A DNA stretch of 5,848 bases from NCBI GenBank assembly GCA_024277475.1, contig JAJRVC010000309.1:1-5848 (forward strand). Direction: 5' to 3'. Made by a program: the position numbers and the translations under genes. This DNA is from Deltaproteobacteria bacterium (GTDB lineage Bacteria; Desulfobacterota; Desulfobacteria; Desulfobacterales; JAFDCJ01). A model generated the notes under the pieces. That model was not told where the DNA came from. It saw only the letters and a list, made by a program, of their open reading frames with translations, and searched no databases. This document shows, piece after piece, positions 1 through 5,848 of the stretch (position 1 is its first letter; every line of letters begins with the position of its first letter).

Positions 1-1820
1 ATGACGTCATATTTTTTTGGGGTTGTTAAAAGATGGTTACGTCCGTCCTGTAATATGATTTGAAGCCTTGGATCGTGCAAAACACCATGGTTCCAGGATT
101 CAAAAAGTTCAGCTGCTTTCACCACCGGCGGGCACAGCTCGACGGCATCAATTTGCTCCAATGGATGGCAGGCCACGCTGCCTGTGGTTATGGCGCCGCC
201 CAATGACAGGACCATGACTTTTGAGGGATTTGGATGCAGCAACAACGGAAGATGGGCCAATACCCGAAAGGTCAGAAGCGATGCCGGATCTACCGGAACC
301 TCATCCAATCCATTGACGGATAGCATACGTCCGCCTTCCTCATTTTCCCGTACGCTCACCGTGGCTGGGCCGGACTCATCGTAGAAAATCAGGCGCTCTC
401 CGATCCTCAAATGCTGCAATCTGAATCCTATCGGGCCGTAGAATACCATTGCGCCACTCAATACGGTGATGATCATTGCGCCGGTTTTTAAAAACGGCTG
501 CCTGCGGATATTTAAGAAAAGAATTGCACCTCCGAGGATAGAGATCAATAGGGTTAATTTTAAACCACCTGTAATTCCCAGATAGGGGATAAAGATGAAA
601 CCGGCGGAAAATGCGCCTAGAATGCTTCCCAATGTATTTAGCATGTATGCATTGCCTACCGATTGACCGATTTTTTTGTAGGTTTTTACACATAAGGTCA
701 TGACCAGGGGAAAAACAGCTCCCATGCAAAATGTAGGAGCCAGCAGCAATGCAAAGATTATGGCCATCTGCGCCGTGATGAACCCGGTCCAGGAATCGCC
801 CACATGCAGGGTCAGCCAGCCGGTTAATCCCCGAAGTCTGAACATGATGCTGCTGGCGGCAAAGGCCGTGCCGGCAATCAGGAACTGGGTCGCACCCAGC
901 CATATGGCTGGACGGTTCAATCGATCTGCAAAACGGGAAACAAGGATGCTGCCCATGGCAATACCGCAGAGAAATGCGGCCAGGATGATGCCAAACGCAT
1001 AGCCGTGGCTCCCTATCACATAAGCAAGAATTCGCGTCCAGTGAACCTCAAGCGAAAGGGCGGCAAATCCGGCCAGAAAAAAAGCAGCCAGGGGAATTTG
1101 ATTCAACCATAAAACATCGATTTGTTTTCCGGCGGGCTTGGATATTGAGTCGCTCGGATTTGAGTCAATGCTTGTAATCCGAACTATTTTTCCGAAAATT
1201 AGCAGGGAGATGAGCCCGATAATTGTATTAATTATTGAAACGATTGCCAGGGTCAGCACGGCACCGGCAGTCCCTAAAAGAAAGAAAGTGGCGCCAATGA
1301 CACCCATGACACCGCCAAACGTATTGACACCATACAGCAACCCCAACGAAGAGCCCGTTGATTGATTTTCACAGGTTAAGGCCTTGCCTATCACGGGCAG
1401 GGTTCCTCCCATGAGCGTTGTGGGTACCAGCAGAACAATTGCGGCCGGAAGCAACTTGAGGAGAATGCCGGCTGATCCCGTGGCGCCGAAAACCAAATGC
1501 AATTTCACGTAAAACGGATCAAGATAGGAAAAAACAGTGATAAGCAGCAGACCTGACAGGCCCACTCCGACTTCCAGTAAGCCGTATAGCCTAATTGGAT
1601 ACTCGATTTCGTCCGCCATGCGTCCAAACAAAAAACTGCCCAGGGCCAGTCCGGCCATAAATACAGTTAGAACCATCCCGACTGAATAATGGGTGACACC
1701 CAGTGAGAGAAGCAGCTGGCGTCTGAAGACGATTTCCATCACCAGGCCGTTGGCGCCGGATAAAAAAAGGATCCCAAGCAGACTATAACGGACGGCGGAA
1801 GAGATGTTTTTATTTAGCAT
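1..1820 (-). CDS. Fused multispanning membrane protein / spermidine synthase-like protein (3' end outside window)
   Basis: Reading leftward from the ATG at 1820-1818, the frame stays open for 606 complete codons to the window edge, so the C-terminus is missing. Residues about 12-210 and 240-460 are two sets of hydrophobic helices joined by a polar linker (about 215-235). Each set opens with a similar pattern (LSGANGLVMEIVFRR at 20-34; LAGFAALSLEVHWTR at 249-263) and continues with AxxxGxAxGS (56-62; 282-291). Residues about 475-606 form a spermidine-synthase-like Rossmann domain: HLPLLLHPNP (523-532), SLGGAITTG (539-547) as the SAM glycine loop, the acidic residue in DAVELCPPVV (558-567), and HDPRLQIILQDGR (582-594), ending in KKYDV just before the usual YDVIxxD segment. 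This is the typical order for MFS/spermidine-synthase fusion proteins, whose substrate is generally not established; some may make or export polyamine-like compounds. The start fits the family, but no clear Shine-Dalgarno precedes it. It is divergent from the regulator gene, and no link to sugar uptake is shown. Confidence 0.88.
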   Translation of the reverse strand, partial: MLNKNISSAVRYSLLGILFLSGANGLVMEIVFRRQLLLSLGVTHYSVGMVLTVFMAGLALGSFLFGRMADEIEYPIRLYGLLEVGVGLSGLLLITVFSYLDPFYVKLHLVFGATGSAGILLKLLPAAIVLLVPTTLMGGTLPVIGKALTCENQSTGSSLGLLYGVNTFGGVMGVIGATFFLLGTAGAVLTLAIVSIINTIIGLISLLIFGKIVRITSIDSNPSDSISKPAGKQIDVLWLNQIPLAAFFLAGFAALSLEVHWTRILAYVIGSHGYAFGIILAAFLCGIAMGSILVSRFADRLNRPAIWLGATQFLIAGTAFAASSIMFRLRGLTGWLTLHVGDSWTGFITAQMAIIFALLLAPTFCMGAVFPLVMTLCVKTYKKIGQSVGNAYMLNTLGSILGAFSAGFIFIPYLGITGGLKLTLLISILGGAILFLNIRRQPFLKTGAMIITVLSGAMVFYGPIGFRLQHLRIGERLIFYDESGPATVSVRENEEGGRMLSVNGLDEVPVDPASLLTFRVLAHLPLLLHPNPSKVMVLSLGGAITTGSVACHPLEQIDAVELCPPVVKAAELFESWNHGVLHDPRLQIILQDGRNHLLTTPKKYDV

Positions 1821-2189
1821 TGATTACGATTCTAACAAGAATTGATGTGGCCGCAAAAAGGCACAAAAAATACAAAAAATAAAATTTTACACTTTATTAT
1901 TTCAATAGGTTATGAGATCGAAATTCGAAAATTTGAACTTTTTACGAGATTGTCGGAATTAAGGAAAAAATTAATTTAGAAATATAGTTGACATATGTCA
2001 GAACATTTGTCAAATTAAATATAGCTATTGGATACCGGTTGTTTTCCAATAGTATTGCACAAATTTTAGGTTGAAAGCATAATAAAAATATTGACTTTTT
2101 TTTTAAATCGATTGAATTAGTTAATTATTTCTAATGATCATAGTAAACCCCAATGTTGTAACGTAAGGGTAACGGGGACAAACCAATAT
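1821..2189. other. AT-rich divergent intergenic region
   Basis: This 369-bp spacer separates two divergently transcribed genes and is visibly richer in A and T than the flanking coding DNA, including A-tracts around 1864-1885 and nine Ts at 2096-2104. It contains the paired octamer site at 1989-2012, and a small perfect palindrome (TCGAA-A-TTCGA, 1918-1928) of unknown meaning. TTGACA-like hexamers occur at 1988-1993 (plus strand), within the paired site on the minus strand, and TTGACT at 2091-2096, but none has a convincing -10 at a good distance, so I do not call a promoter. A purine-rich GGGGA at 2174-2178 lies 11 bases before the regulator ATG. I see no gene or RNA here. Confidence 0.6.
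1989..2012. promoter_or_regulatory. Paired operator-like site upstream of the regulator
   Basis: The 24 bases form an imperfect palindrome built from two octamers, ACATATGT (1991-1998) and ACATTTGT (2003-2010), with centres 12 bp apart. The left half, TGACATATGTCA (1989-2000), is itself a perfect palindrome. Octamer type and spacing match both sites in front of the solute-binding protein gene, so the likely ligand is the SorC-family protein encoded at 2190. The site is about 170-180 bp from both divergent starts and could serve autoregulation, control of the minus-strand gene, or both. Binding is inferred, not shown. Confidence 0.6.
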
Positions 2190-3131
2190 ATGAATAATCA
2201 TGCAGATATCCTCAAACTTGTCGAGATTAGTCGCTTGTACTACGAAAGGAATCTTACCCAGGCCGAAATTGCCAAGCGCATGAATATTTCGCGCCCGGCA
2301 GTCAGCAAACTTCTTTCAGAAGCCAGAATTCGCGGTATTGTCAGAATAGAGATTAAATCCCCGTTAATGAACGACGATTTGCTGCTCACAGAATTGTGTG
2401 AGGCATATGCCCTGAAGGGGGGTCTGGTTGTACCATCCGGATCAGGTGATGAGACTTTGATAACGCGACTTCTAATTTCCCAGGCATCACTGTATTTTGA
2501 AAAACTGCTTGATAATGTGAATAAGGTCGGGTTGGGATGGGGGGACACCATGGGAAGACTGGTTGACGAGCTGAAAAGTTTGACACCTGACAAAGGAAAT
2601 GCAGGTTGTGTTTGTCCGATCATCGGAAGTGCTCCCAATGATATCAAATGGTACCAGACCAATGAACTCACTAGAATTTTCGCGGAGAAGACCGGATTTT
2701 CATCGTATTACTTGCATGCTCCGGCATTTCCGATATCTTTAAAAAACAAAAAACTTTTTGAAAACACGACTCAATATCAGGAAATATCCAAATTGTGGCA
2801 TGAACTTGACGTTGTAATACTGGGGATTGGAACCTACCCGTCTGTTCCGGACCAGGCAACAGCAGCTCGATTTGGTAATTTGCTTCGTGAAAAAAAAGCT
2901 GTGGGAATGATTGCCACCTATTACTTTGACAGAGACGGGAATATCATCAAAAGCAAAGATGATATCGTCATTCGGATTCCACTGAGCGATCTCAAACGGG
3001 TGGACAAAGTTTTTGTCATCGGGGGTGGCGAAAAGAAGATTAATTCCATCCGTGGTATATTAAAAACCGGTCTGGGCAGCCACTTGATCACCGATGACAG
3101 AACCGCCCAGGCTCTCATTAAACTGGCCTAA
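2190..3131 (+). CDS. SorC-family (sugar-binding) transcriptional regulator
   Basis: This 313-residue protein has the length and architecture of SorC/DeoR-type regulators. Residues about 8-55 are a helix-turn-helix domain: LVEISRLYYERNLTQAEIAK leads into MNISRPAVSKLLSEAR and GIVRIEI, close to the family pattern YY..glTQ.eIA..l.iSR..VS.LL..A...GIV.I. Residues about 60-312 match the sugar-binding (NagB-like) effector domain: VGLGWGDTMG (113-122), YYLHAPAF (173-180), VVILGIGT (208-215), GGGEKKINSIRG (278-289) and LITDDRTAQALI (299-310). Known members bind phosphorylated sugars or polyols as inducers and act as repressors or activators in the cytoplasm. The gene lies 196 bp upstream of, and in the same direction as, a carbohydrate-type ABC binding protein, the usual context for a local regulator. 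Paired octamer sites in front of both itself and the transporter suggest autoregulation and transporter control. The effector cannot be read from sequence. Confidence 0.93.
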   Translation: MNNHADILKLVEISRLYYERNLTQAEIAKRMNISRPAVSKLLSEARIRGIVRIEIKSPLMNDDLLLTELCEAYALKGGLVVPSGSGDETLITRLLISQASLYFEKLLDNVNKVGLGWGDTMGRLVDELKSLTPDKGNAGCVCPIIGSAPNDIKWYQTNELTRIFAEKTGFSSYYLHAPAFPISLKNKKLFENTTQYQEISKLWHELDVVILGIGTYPSVPDQATAARFGNLLREKKAVGMIATYYFDRDGNIIKSKDDIVIRIPLSDLKRVDKVFVIGGGEKKINSIRGILKTGLGSHLITDDRTAQALIKLA

Positions 3132-3185
3132 CATTCCTGCCTCGTCTCTTTCAATCCGGTTTCTCAAAAAAAATGTCATTTTCTG

Positions 3186-3207
3186 AACATTTGTCTTGAC
3201 AAATGTT
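3186..3207. promoter_or_regulatory. Operator-like inverted repeat overlapping the -35
   Basis: AACATTTGTC (3186-3195) and its exact reverse complement GACAAATGTT (3198-3207) are separated by two bases. The embedded octamers ACATTTGT (3187-3194) and ACAAATGT (3199-3206) have centres 12 bp apart, as in the other two paired sites. The right arm includes most of the TTGACA hexamer at 3196-3201, so occupancy by a regulator should affect polymerase access. The likely binder is the upstream SorC-family protein (inference). Confidence 0.7.
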
Positions 3208-3222
3208 TTGCCTCCCTATAAG
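3196..3222 (+). promoter_or_regulatory. Candidate sigma-70-type promoter for the transporter genes
   Basis: A perfect TTGACA (3196-3201) is followed after 15 bases by TATAAG (3217-3222), one mismatch from TATAAT. The spacer is shorter than the usual 17, which may make the promoter weak or regulator-dependent. The transcript would start near 3229, inside the second operator-like site, leaving a leader of about 100 bases before the binding-protein ATG. Hexamer quality and the flanking operators support the call; no start site is known. Confidence 0.5.
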
Positions 3223-3226
3223 TTCG

Positions 3227-3254
3227 TAGAACATATGTAATAACATATGTTCTA
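3227..3254. promoter_or_regulatory. Operator-like perfect inverted repeat at the predicted transcription start
   Basis: TAGAACATATGT (3227-3238) is repeated exactly in inverted orientation at 3243-3254, separated by AATA. Each arm contains the self-complementary octamer ACATATGT, giving a palindrome of palindromes with octamer centres 12 bp apart. It lies just downstream of the candidate -10, a position suited to repression. The centre is 44 bp from the centre of the upstream site at 3186-3207. The likely binder is the adjacent SorC-family regulator (inference). Confidence 0.75.
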
Positions 3255-3260
3255 ATACTG

Positions 3261-3286
3261 GGGCTCACCAAGTTAGGTGAGGGCTC
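3261..3286 (+). other. Small leader hairpin in the 5' UTR
   Basis: CTCACC (3264-3269) can pair with GGTGAG (3276-3281) around a six-base loop, and the hexamer GGGCTC flanks it as a direct repeat (3261-3266 and 3281-3286). There is no T-tract after it, so it is not a typical terminator. It lies between the predicted start site and the strong Shine-Dalgarno. A role in mRNA stability or in translation is possible but unsupported beyond the pairing. Confidence 0.3.
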
Positions 3287-3327
3287 TAAAAAGACAACCC
3301 ATTAATTTATAGAAAGGAGGAAGGTTC

Positions 3328-4776
3328 ATGAGAAGGAAAGAAAAAAACAGCAGATGGAAAGGTTCTTGTCTGGCGGTCCTGGGAGTGATGATGCTGATGC
3401 TGTTCATGGCTCCGTCCAGTGCCTTGTCCGGTGATTGTAAAGAGCTTGTTGTTATTTGGAATGCAGGGACCTGTCCGACAGCTTTCCTTGACATCGCCAA
3501 AGAGTATACCAAGGAAACAGGCGTAGCGATGAAAGGGGCCTTTGTACCTTATGGTCCTCAGTGGCACGACAAGATAGCATCCGAGTTTGCCGCCAAGGGC
3601 TCTGGATTTGATATTGCCGTTTGGGATAGCCAGTCGGTGGCGGAATTTGCCGGAGCGGGGCACTGTGTTTTGCTCAATGAGCGCATTGAAAAATCCAAAC
3701 TGATCAGCCTGGATGAATATGATCAGACAGCAATTGTTCGCTATGGTGAATACCCTGATAACAGCGGCAAAATCTGGGCGTTGCCCATCAACCAGGATGC
3801 GTTGGGGCTGATGTACCGCAAGGACCTGTTTGAGAATCCGGAAGAGAAAAAAGCCTTTAAGGCAAAATATGGTTATGAACTGGCCGTACCGGACACGTAT
3901 CAGCAGGCCAGAGACATCGCCGAATTTTTTACACGCCCTGATGAAGGACTTTATGGCTGGGCCCAATATGGCGGCCGCGAATACGATTTTGCCACCAGCT
4001 CTTCAAATTGCTTTCTGTGGTCTTTCGGTGGTGAATTGTGGAATCCCAAAACCAATGAAATCGACGGCTATCTAAACTCAGAGGCATCCATCGACGGCAT
4101 CAAGTTTTATATCGACATGTTCAAATACAGTCCACCCGGTGGAACAAACTGGGGGTTTGACGAAATCAACAGTGCTTTCCAGCAGGGTAAAGTCGCCATG
4201 GCCATGCAATGGTACTTTTTTTTCGGCTCAAACGTTGATCCCAACGTCTCCAAGGTAGCTGAACATACGGCGTTTGAAAATCTGCCGGGAGCAATCGGAC
4301 GTGATGGAAAGTTTCGGAGGCAATTCAGCTTAGGCGGCCAGGGTATGGGAATCAACATCTACTCCAAATGTGTGGAGGAAACCTGGAAGTTTATCGAATG
4401 GTACCAGCAATATCCGCAACAATGGCAATATGCACAGACCTGCCAGAGCGCACGCAAAGATGTGTTGACCAATCCCGATTGGTACAAACTGAATTCATGG
4501 AATAAACAGTTTTCCAAGGTGATGCAATACACCAATGATTATTGGCATATACCGGAATATATCATCTTGCTGGATATCTTACAGGAAGAAGTGACAAATG
4601 CCATCTCAAAGAAAAAGACGGTAGAACAGGCGATCAACGACTGTGTCAAACGCCAGGAGAGAACGCTTAAACGGGCCGGTTATAAGATTACTCGCACCAA
4701 GAACATCCCCGAGGTGCCGGATCAGATAGTGAACCCCTGTGGCATGGATAAGGTAACGCCGATAAATTATGATTAG
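3328..4776 (+). CDS. Periplasmic solute-binding protein of a carbohydrate-type (CUT1) ABC transporter
   Basis: The 482-residue product would capture a sugar or polyol in the periplasm and deliver it to an inner-membrane ABC permease. Residues 1-34 are a signal peptide: basic start (MRRKEK), hydrophobic core (about 14-28), likely cleavage after A-L-S (32-34). C37 is not in a lipobox, because D36 precedes it. Family 1 binding-protein features follow in order: WALPINQDALGLMYRKDLF (150-168), DTYQQARDIAEFFT (189-202), WSFGGELWNP (231-240), FQQGKVAMAMQW (284-295) and LGGQGMGINIYSK (335-347), then KFIEWY (354-359). The start is fixed by AAAGGAGG (3313-3320), seven bases before the ATG. It is somewhat longer than the 420-450 residues common in the family, with a basic tail after about 440, and the mature part has eight cysteines. 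Tryptophans are plentiful, as in sugar-stacking pockets. The gene follows a SorC-family regulator and two operator-like sites. Ligand identity is unknown. Confidence 0.9.
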   Translation: MRRKEKNSRWKGSCLAVLGVMMLMLFMAPSSALSGDCKELVVIWNAGTCPTAFLDIAKEYTKETGVAMKGAFVPYGPQWHDKIASEFAAKGSGFDIAVWDSQSVAEFAGAGHCVLLNERIEKSKLISLDEYDQTAIVRYGEYPDNSGKIWALPINQDALGLMYRKDLFENPEEKKAFKAKYGYELAVPDTYQQARDIAEFFTRPDEGLYGWAQYGGREYDFATSSSNCFLWSFGGELWNPKTNEIDGYLNSEASIDGIKFYIDMFKYSPPGGTNWGFDEINSAFQQGKVAMAMQWYFFFGSNVDPNVSKVAEHTAFENLPGAIGRDGKFRRQFSLGGQGMGINIYSKCVEETWKFIEWYQQYPQQWQYAQTCQSARKDVLTNPDWYKLNSWNKQFSKVMQYTNDYWHIPEYIILLDILQEEVTNAISKKKTVEQAINDCVKRQERTLKRAGYKITRTKNIPEVPDQIVNPCGMDKVTPINYD

Positions 4777-4798
4777 TGATTTTTAATTGACGAAAAGA

Positions 4799-4819
4799 GG
4801 GTATCCATTTCCTATACCC
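4799..4819 (+). other. Weak hairpin after the binding-protein gene
   Basis: GGGTAT (4799-4804) can pair with ATACCC (4814-4819) around a nine-base loop, 22 bases after the stop codon. No run of Ts follows, so it is not a convincing intrinsic terminator. It could act with the larger hairpin downstream to lower expression of the permease relative to the binding protein, a common pattern in ABC operons; that is inference. Confidence 0.25.
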
Positions 4820-4841
4820 AACTATGGTAAAATAGAAGAAT

Positions 4842-4915
4842 AGCCACAAAGGCACCAGGACACAAACAATAAATGTTTATTATAATTAAACTTCGTGTCT
4901 GGTGTCTTGGTGGCG
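4842..4915. repeat. Imperfect long hairpin (MITE/REP-like intergenic repeat)
   Basis: The left arm (4843-4866, beginning GCCACAAAGGCACCAGGACA) and the right arm (4892-4914, ending GTCTTGGTGGC) are complementary over about 23 positions with three mismatches and one bulged G. The AT-rich centre holds a second small stem, AATAAA-TG-TTTATT (4868-4881). The arms have the CACCA.GACAC composition of dispersed intergenic hairpins that I recall from deltaproteobacterial and other environmental genomes; I cannot confirm copies elsewhere from this window. It lies between the binding-protein and permease genes. No clear target-site duplication flanks it. In RNA it would form a strong hairpin within the operon transcript. 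The right arm also contains a GTG (4895-4897) in frame with the permease. Confidence 0.7.
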
Positions 4916-4972
4916 AAAATATCATGGAGTGATTTCAATAAATATAGGGACCATATAATCAGGTACAATTTT

Positions 4973-5836
4973 ATGGAAGAAAACGGATCGAAAATTACAC
5001 GTCTGATTGTACTGTCCATCATCGGGATTTGGGTGGTATTTAGTTTGGGTCCGCTCCTGTGGCTTTTTCTTTCATCGCTGAAGACACGGCTCGATCTTTT
5101 CTCGATGCCCCCCAAGTTTTTCTTCTCTCCCACCCTGCACGGTTATAAAAGTTTATTTATTATTACATACAAAGACGGCAGTACCGGTCTTTCGGAGATC
5201 ATCGGTACGATGATAAACAGCGTGGTGATTGCCGGCGGGGGGACCATCCTGGCCGTGTGTTTAGGCACGATGGCAGGCTATGCCGCCAGCCGTTTTGATT
5301 TTAAAGGCAAGGGCGACTTCATGTTTTTTGTGTTGTCCACCCGGATGCTGCCGGCAGTCGCCGTGCTGGTGTCATTCCATATCATGTACTCGAAACTGGG
5401 ATTGGCCGATACCCGGTTTGGCATGATTCTTTTATATATCCTCGTCAACATCGGGCTGGCAACCTGGATAATGAAAGGTTTTTTTGACAGTGTTCCGCAG
5501 GATGTCGAAGAAGTTGCATTGATTAACGGATACTCCAGGCTTTATGCCTTCAGGAAACTGGTTCTGCCGATGGTAAAAGGCGGAATCGCCGCTACAACGG
5601 GCTTTTGCTTTATTTTTGCCTGGAATGAATTCACGTTTGCTTCTATTATATCGACAACCAGAGCCAAGACGCTGCCGGTAAGAATTTCTGCAGCCCTTGG
5701 CACAGAAGGCCTCGATTGGGCGATGGTGGCTGCTGCCGGCGTCTTGCTGATTATCCCCATCACGATCTTATTCTACTTAATTCGCAGGCACCTGCTCATG
5801 GGCATGACCTTCGGGGTTCTCGGAAGAAAGCAGTAA
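4973..5836 (+). CDS. MalG-like ABC transporter permease (carbohydrate CUT1 type)
   Basis: From the ATG at 4973 the product has 287 residues, a normal length for MalG/UgpE-type inner-membrane permeases. About six membrane segments are visible (roughly 10-34, 82-104, 115-140, 148-170, 205-226, 250-271). Typical features are SSLKTRLDLF after the first segment, NSVVIAGGGT (82-91), AGYAASRFDFKGK (101-113), STRMLPAVAVL (122-132), and the cytoplasmic EAA loop (about 179-199: EEVALINGYS, then FRKLVLP), followed by IFAWNEF (214-220) and GMTFGVL near the end. The EAA loop docks on the ATPase; here it reads EVA instead of EAA. The frame is open upstream to a GTG at 4895, but those 26 codons begin inside the hairpin repeat and do not look like a permease N-terminus, so ATG 4973 is preferred despite only a weak AGG (4961-4963) before it. 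It probably works with the upstream binding protein; the MalF-like partner is not in the window. Confidence 0.9.
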   Translation: MEENGSKITRLIVLSIIGIWVVFSLGPLLWLFLSSLKTRLDLFSMPPKFFFSPTLHGYKSLFIITYKDGSTGLSEIIGTMINSVVIAGGGTILAVCLGTMAGYAASRFDFKGKGDFMFFVLSTRMLPAVAVLVSFHIMYSKLGLADTRFGMILLYILVNIGLATWIMKGFFDSVPQDVEEVALINGYSRLYAFRKLVLPMVKGGIAATTGFCFIFAWNEFTFASIISTTRAKTLPVRISAALGTEGLDWAMVAAAGVLLIIPITILFYLIRRHLLMGMTFGVLGRKQ

Positions 5837-5838
5837 AT

Positions 5839-5848
5839 ATGGAAATAA
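5839..5848 (+). CDS. Probable start of the next operon gene (fragment)
   Basis: An ATG at 5839 follows the permease stop by two bases and opens M-E-I before the window ends. A purine-rich GGAAGAAAG (5822-5830) lies eight bases upstream and may serve as a weak ribosome binding site. Tight spacing suggests translational coupling to the permease. ABC ATPases often begin this way and would fit the locus, but three codons cannot identify a product. Confidence 0.35.

Noticed and set aside
1..10. Perfect 10-bp palindrome ATGACGTCAT at the window edge
   Set aside because: It lies inside the conserved coding motif KYDV of the fused protein and is best explained as coincidence.
376..903. A 175-codon open frame on the minus strand
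   Set aside because: It overlaps the fused membrane/spermidine-synthase gene on the same strand in another frame, and its translation, rich in His, Arg and Cys, has no recognisable domain.
1138..1365. Plus-strand short open frame
   Set aside because: It is antisense to membrane segments of the minus-strand gene, with no ribosome binding site and no family resemblance.
2240..2671. A 143-codon minus-strand open frame
   Set aside because: It is antisense to the SorC-family regulator, whose domain motifs are continuous across this stretch.
3140..3180. Possible terminator after the regulator gene
   Set aside because: There is a run of eight As but no stable stem before a T-tract on the plus strand.
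3427..3438. Possible lipoprotein signal near C37 of the binding protein
   Set aside because: The sequence is L-S-G-D-C; the aspartate directly before the cysteine breaks the lipobox pattern, so cleavage by signal peptidase I is more likely.
3307..3966. A 219-codon open frame on the minus strand
   Set aside because: It lies opposite the well-supported binding-protein gene and runs over its Shine-Dalgarno; it is a shadow of that coding sequence.
4861..4881. Possible fourth operator (ACAA…AAATGTTT)
   Set aside because: It lacks the ACAWWTGT octamer and the 12-bp pair spacing; it is part of the AT-rich centre of the hairpin repeat.

Overview
This window looks like a chromosomal stretch from a Gram-negative, mid-GC bacterium. 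The main support is that the solute-binding protein has an ordinary signal peptide with no lipobox, which fits a periplasmic protein rather than the lipoproteins usual in Gram-positives. An intergenic hairpin repeat (…GCCAC.AA.G.CACCA…/…TGGTGTCTTGGTGGC…) resembles repeats I recall from Desulfobacterota and other environmental genomes, so a sulfate-reducer-like deltaproteobacterium is a guess. The sequence alone does not fix the taxon.

Layout. (1) Positions 1-1820, minus strand: the N-terminal 606 codons of a fused multispanning membrane protein/spermidine-synthase-like protein; its C-terminus lies outside the window. (2) 1821-2189: an AT-rich divergent intergenic region with one paired operator-like site. 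(3) 2190-3131, plus strand: a SorC-family (DeoR/SorC sugar-binding type) transcriptional regulator. (4) 3132-3327: a regulatory region with two further paired sites placed over and just after a candidate promoter, then a leader hairpin and a strong Shine-Dalgarno. (5) 3328-4776, plus: a periplasmic solute-binding protein of the carbohydrate CUT1-type ABC family. (6) 4777-4972: a gap holding a mobile-type hairpin repeat. (7) 4973-5836, plus: a MalG-like ABC permease. (8) 5839 to the end: the first three codons of a probable next gene.

How it works together. The simplest reading is a sugar or polyol uptake locus (binding protein, inner-membrane permease, presumably an ATPase and second permease beyond the window) controlled by the adjacent SorC-type regulator. 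SorC-family C-terminal domains typically sense phosphorylated sugars. The best-supported new observation is the operator code: six ACAWWTGT octamers grouped as three pairs, each pair exactly 12 bp centre to centre, one upstream of the regulator and two around the binding-protein promoter. The usual MalF-like partner permease is absent between binding protein and MalG-like permease, where a hairpin repeat sits instead. I see no strong sign of a wholly novel system; the unusual points are the operator architecture, the permease gap and the divergent spermidine-synthase-like fusion.
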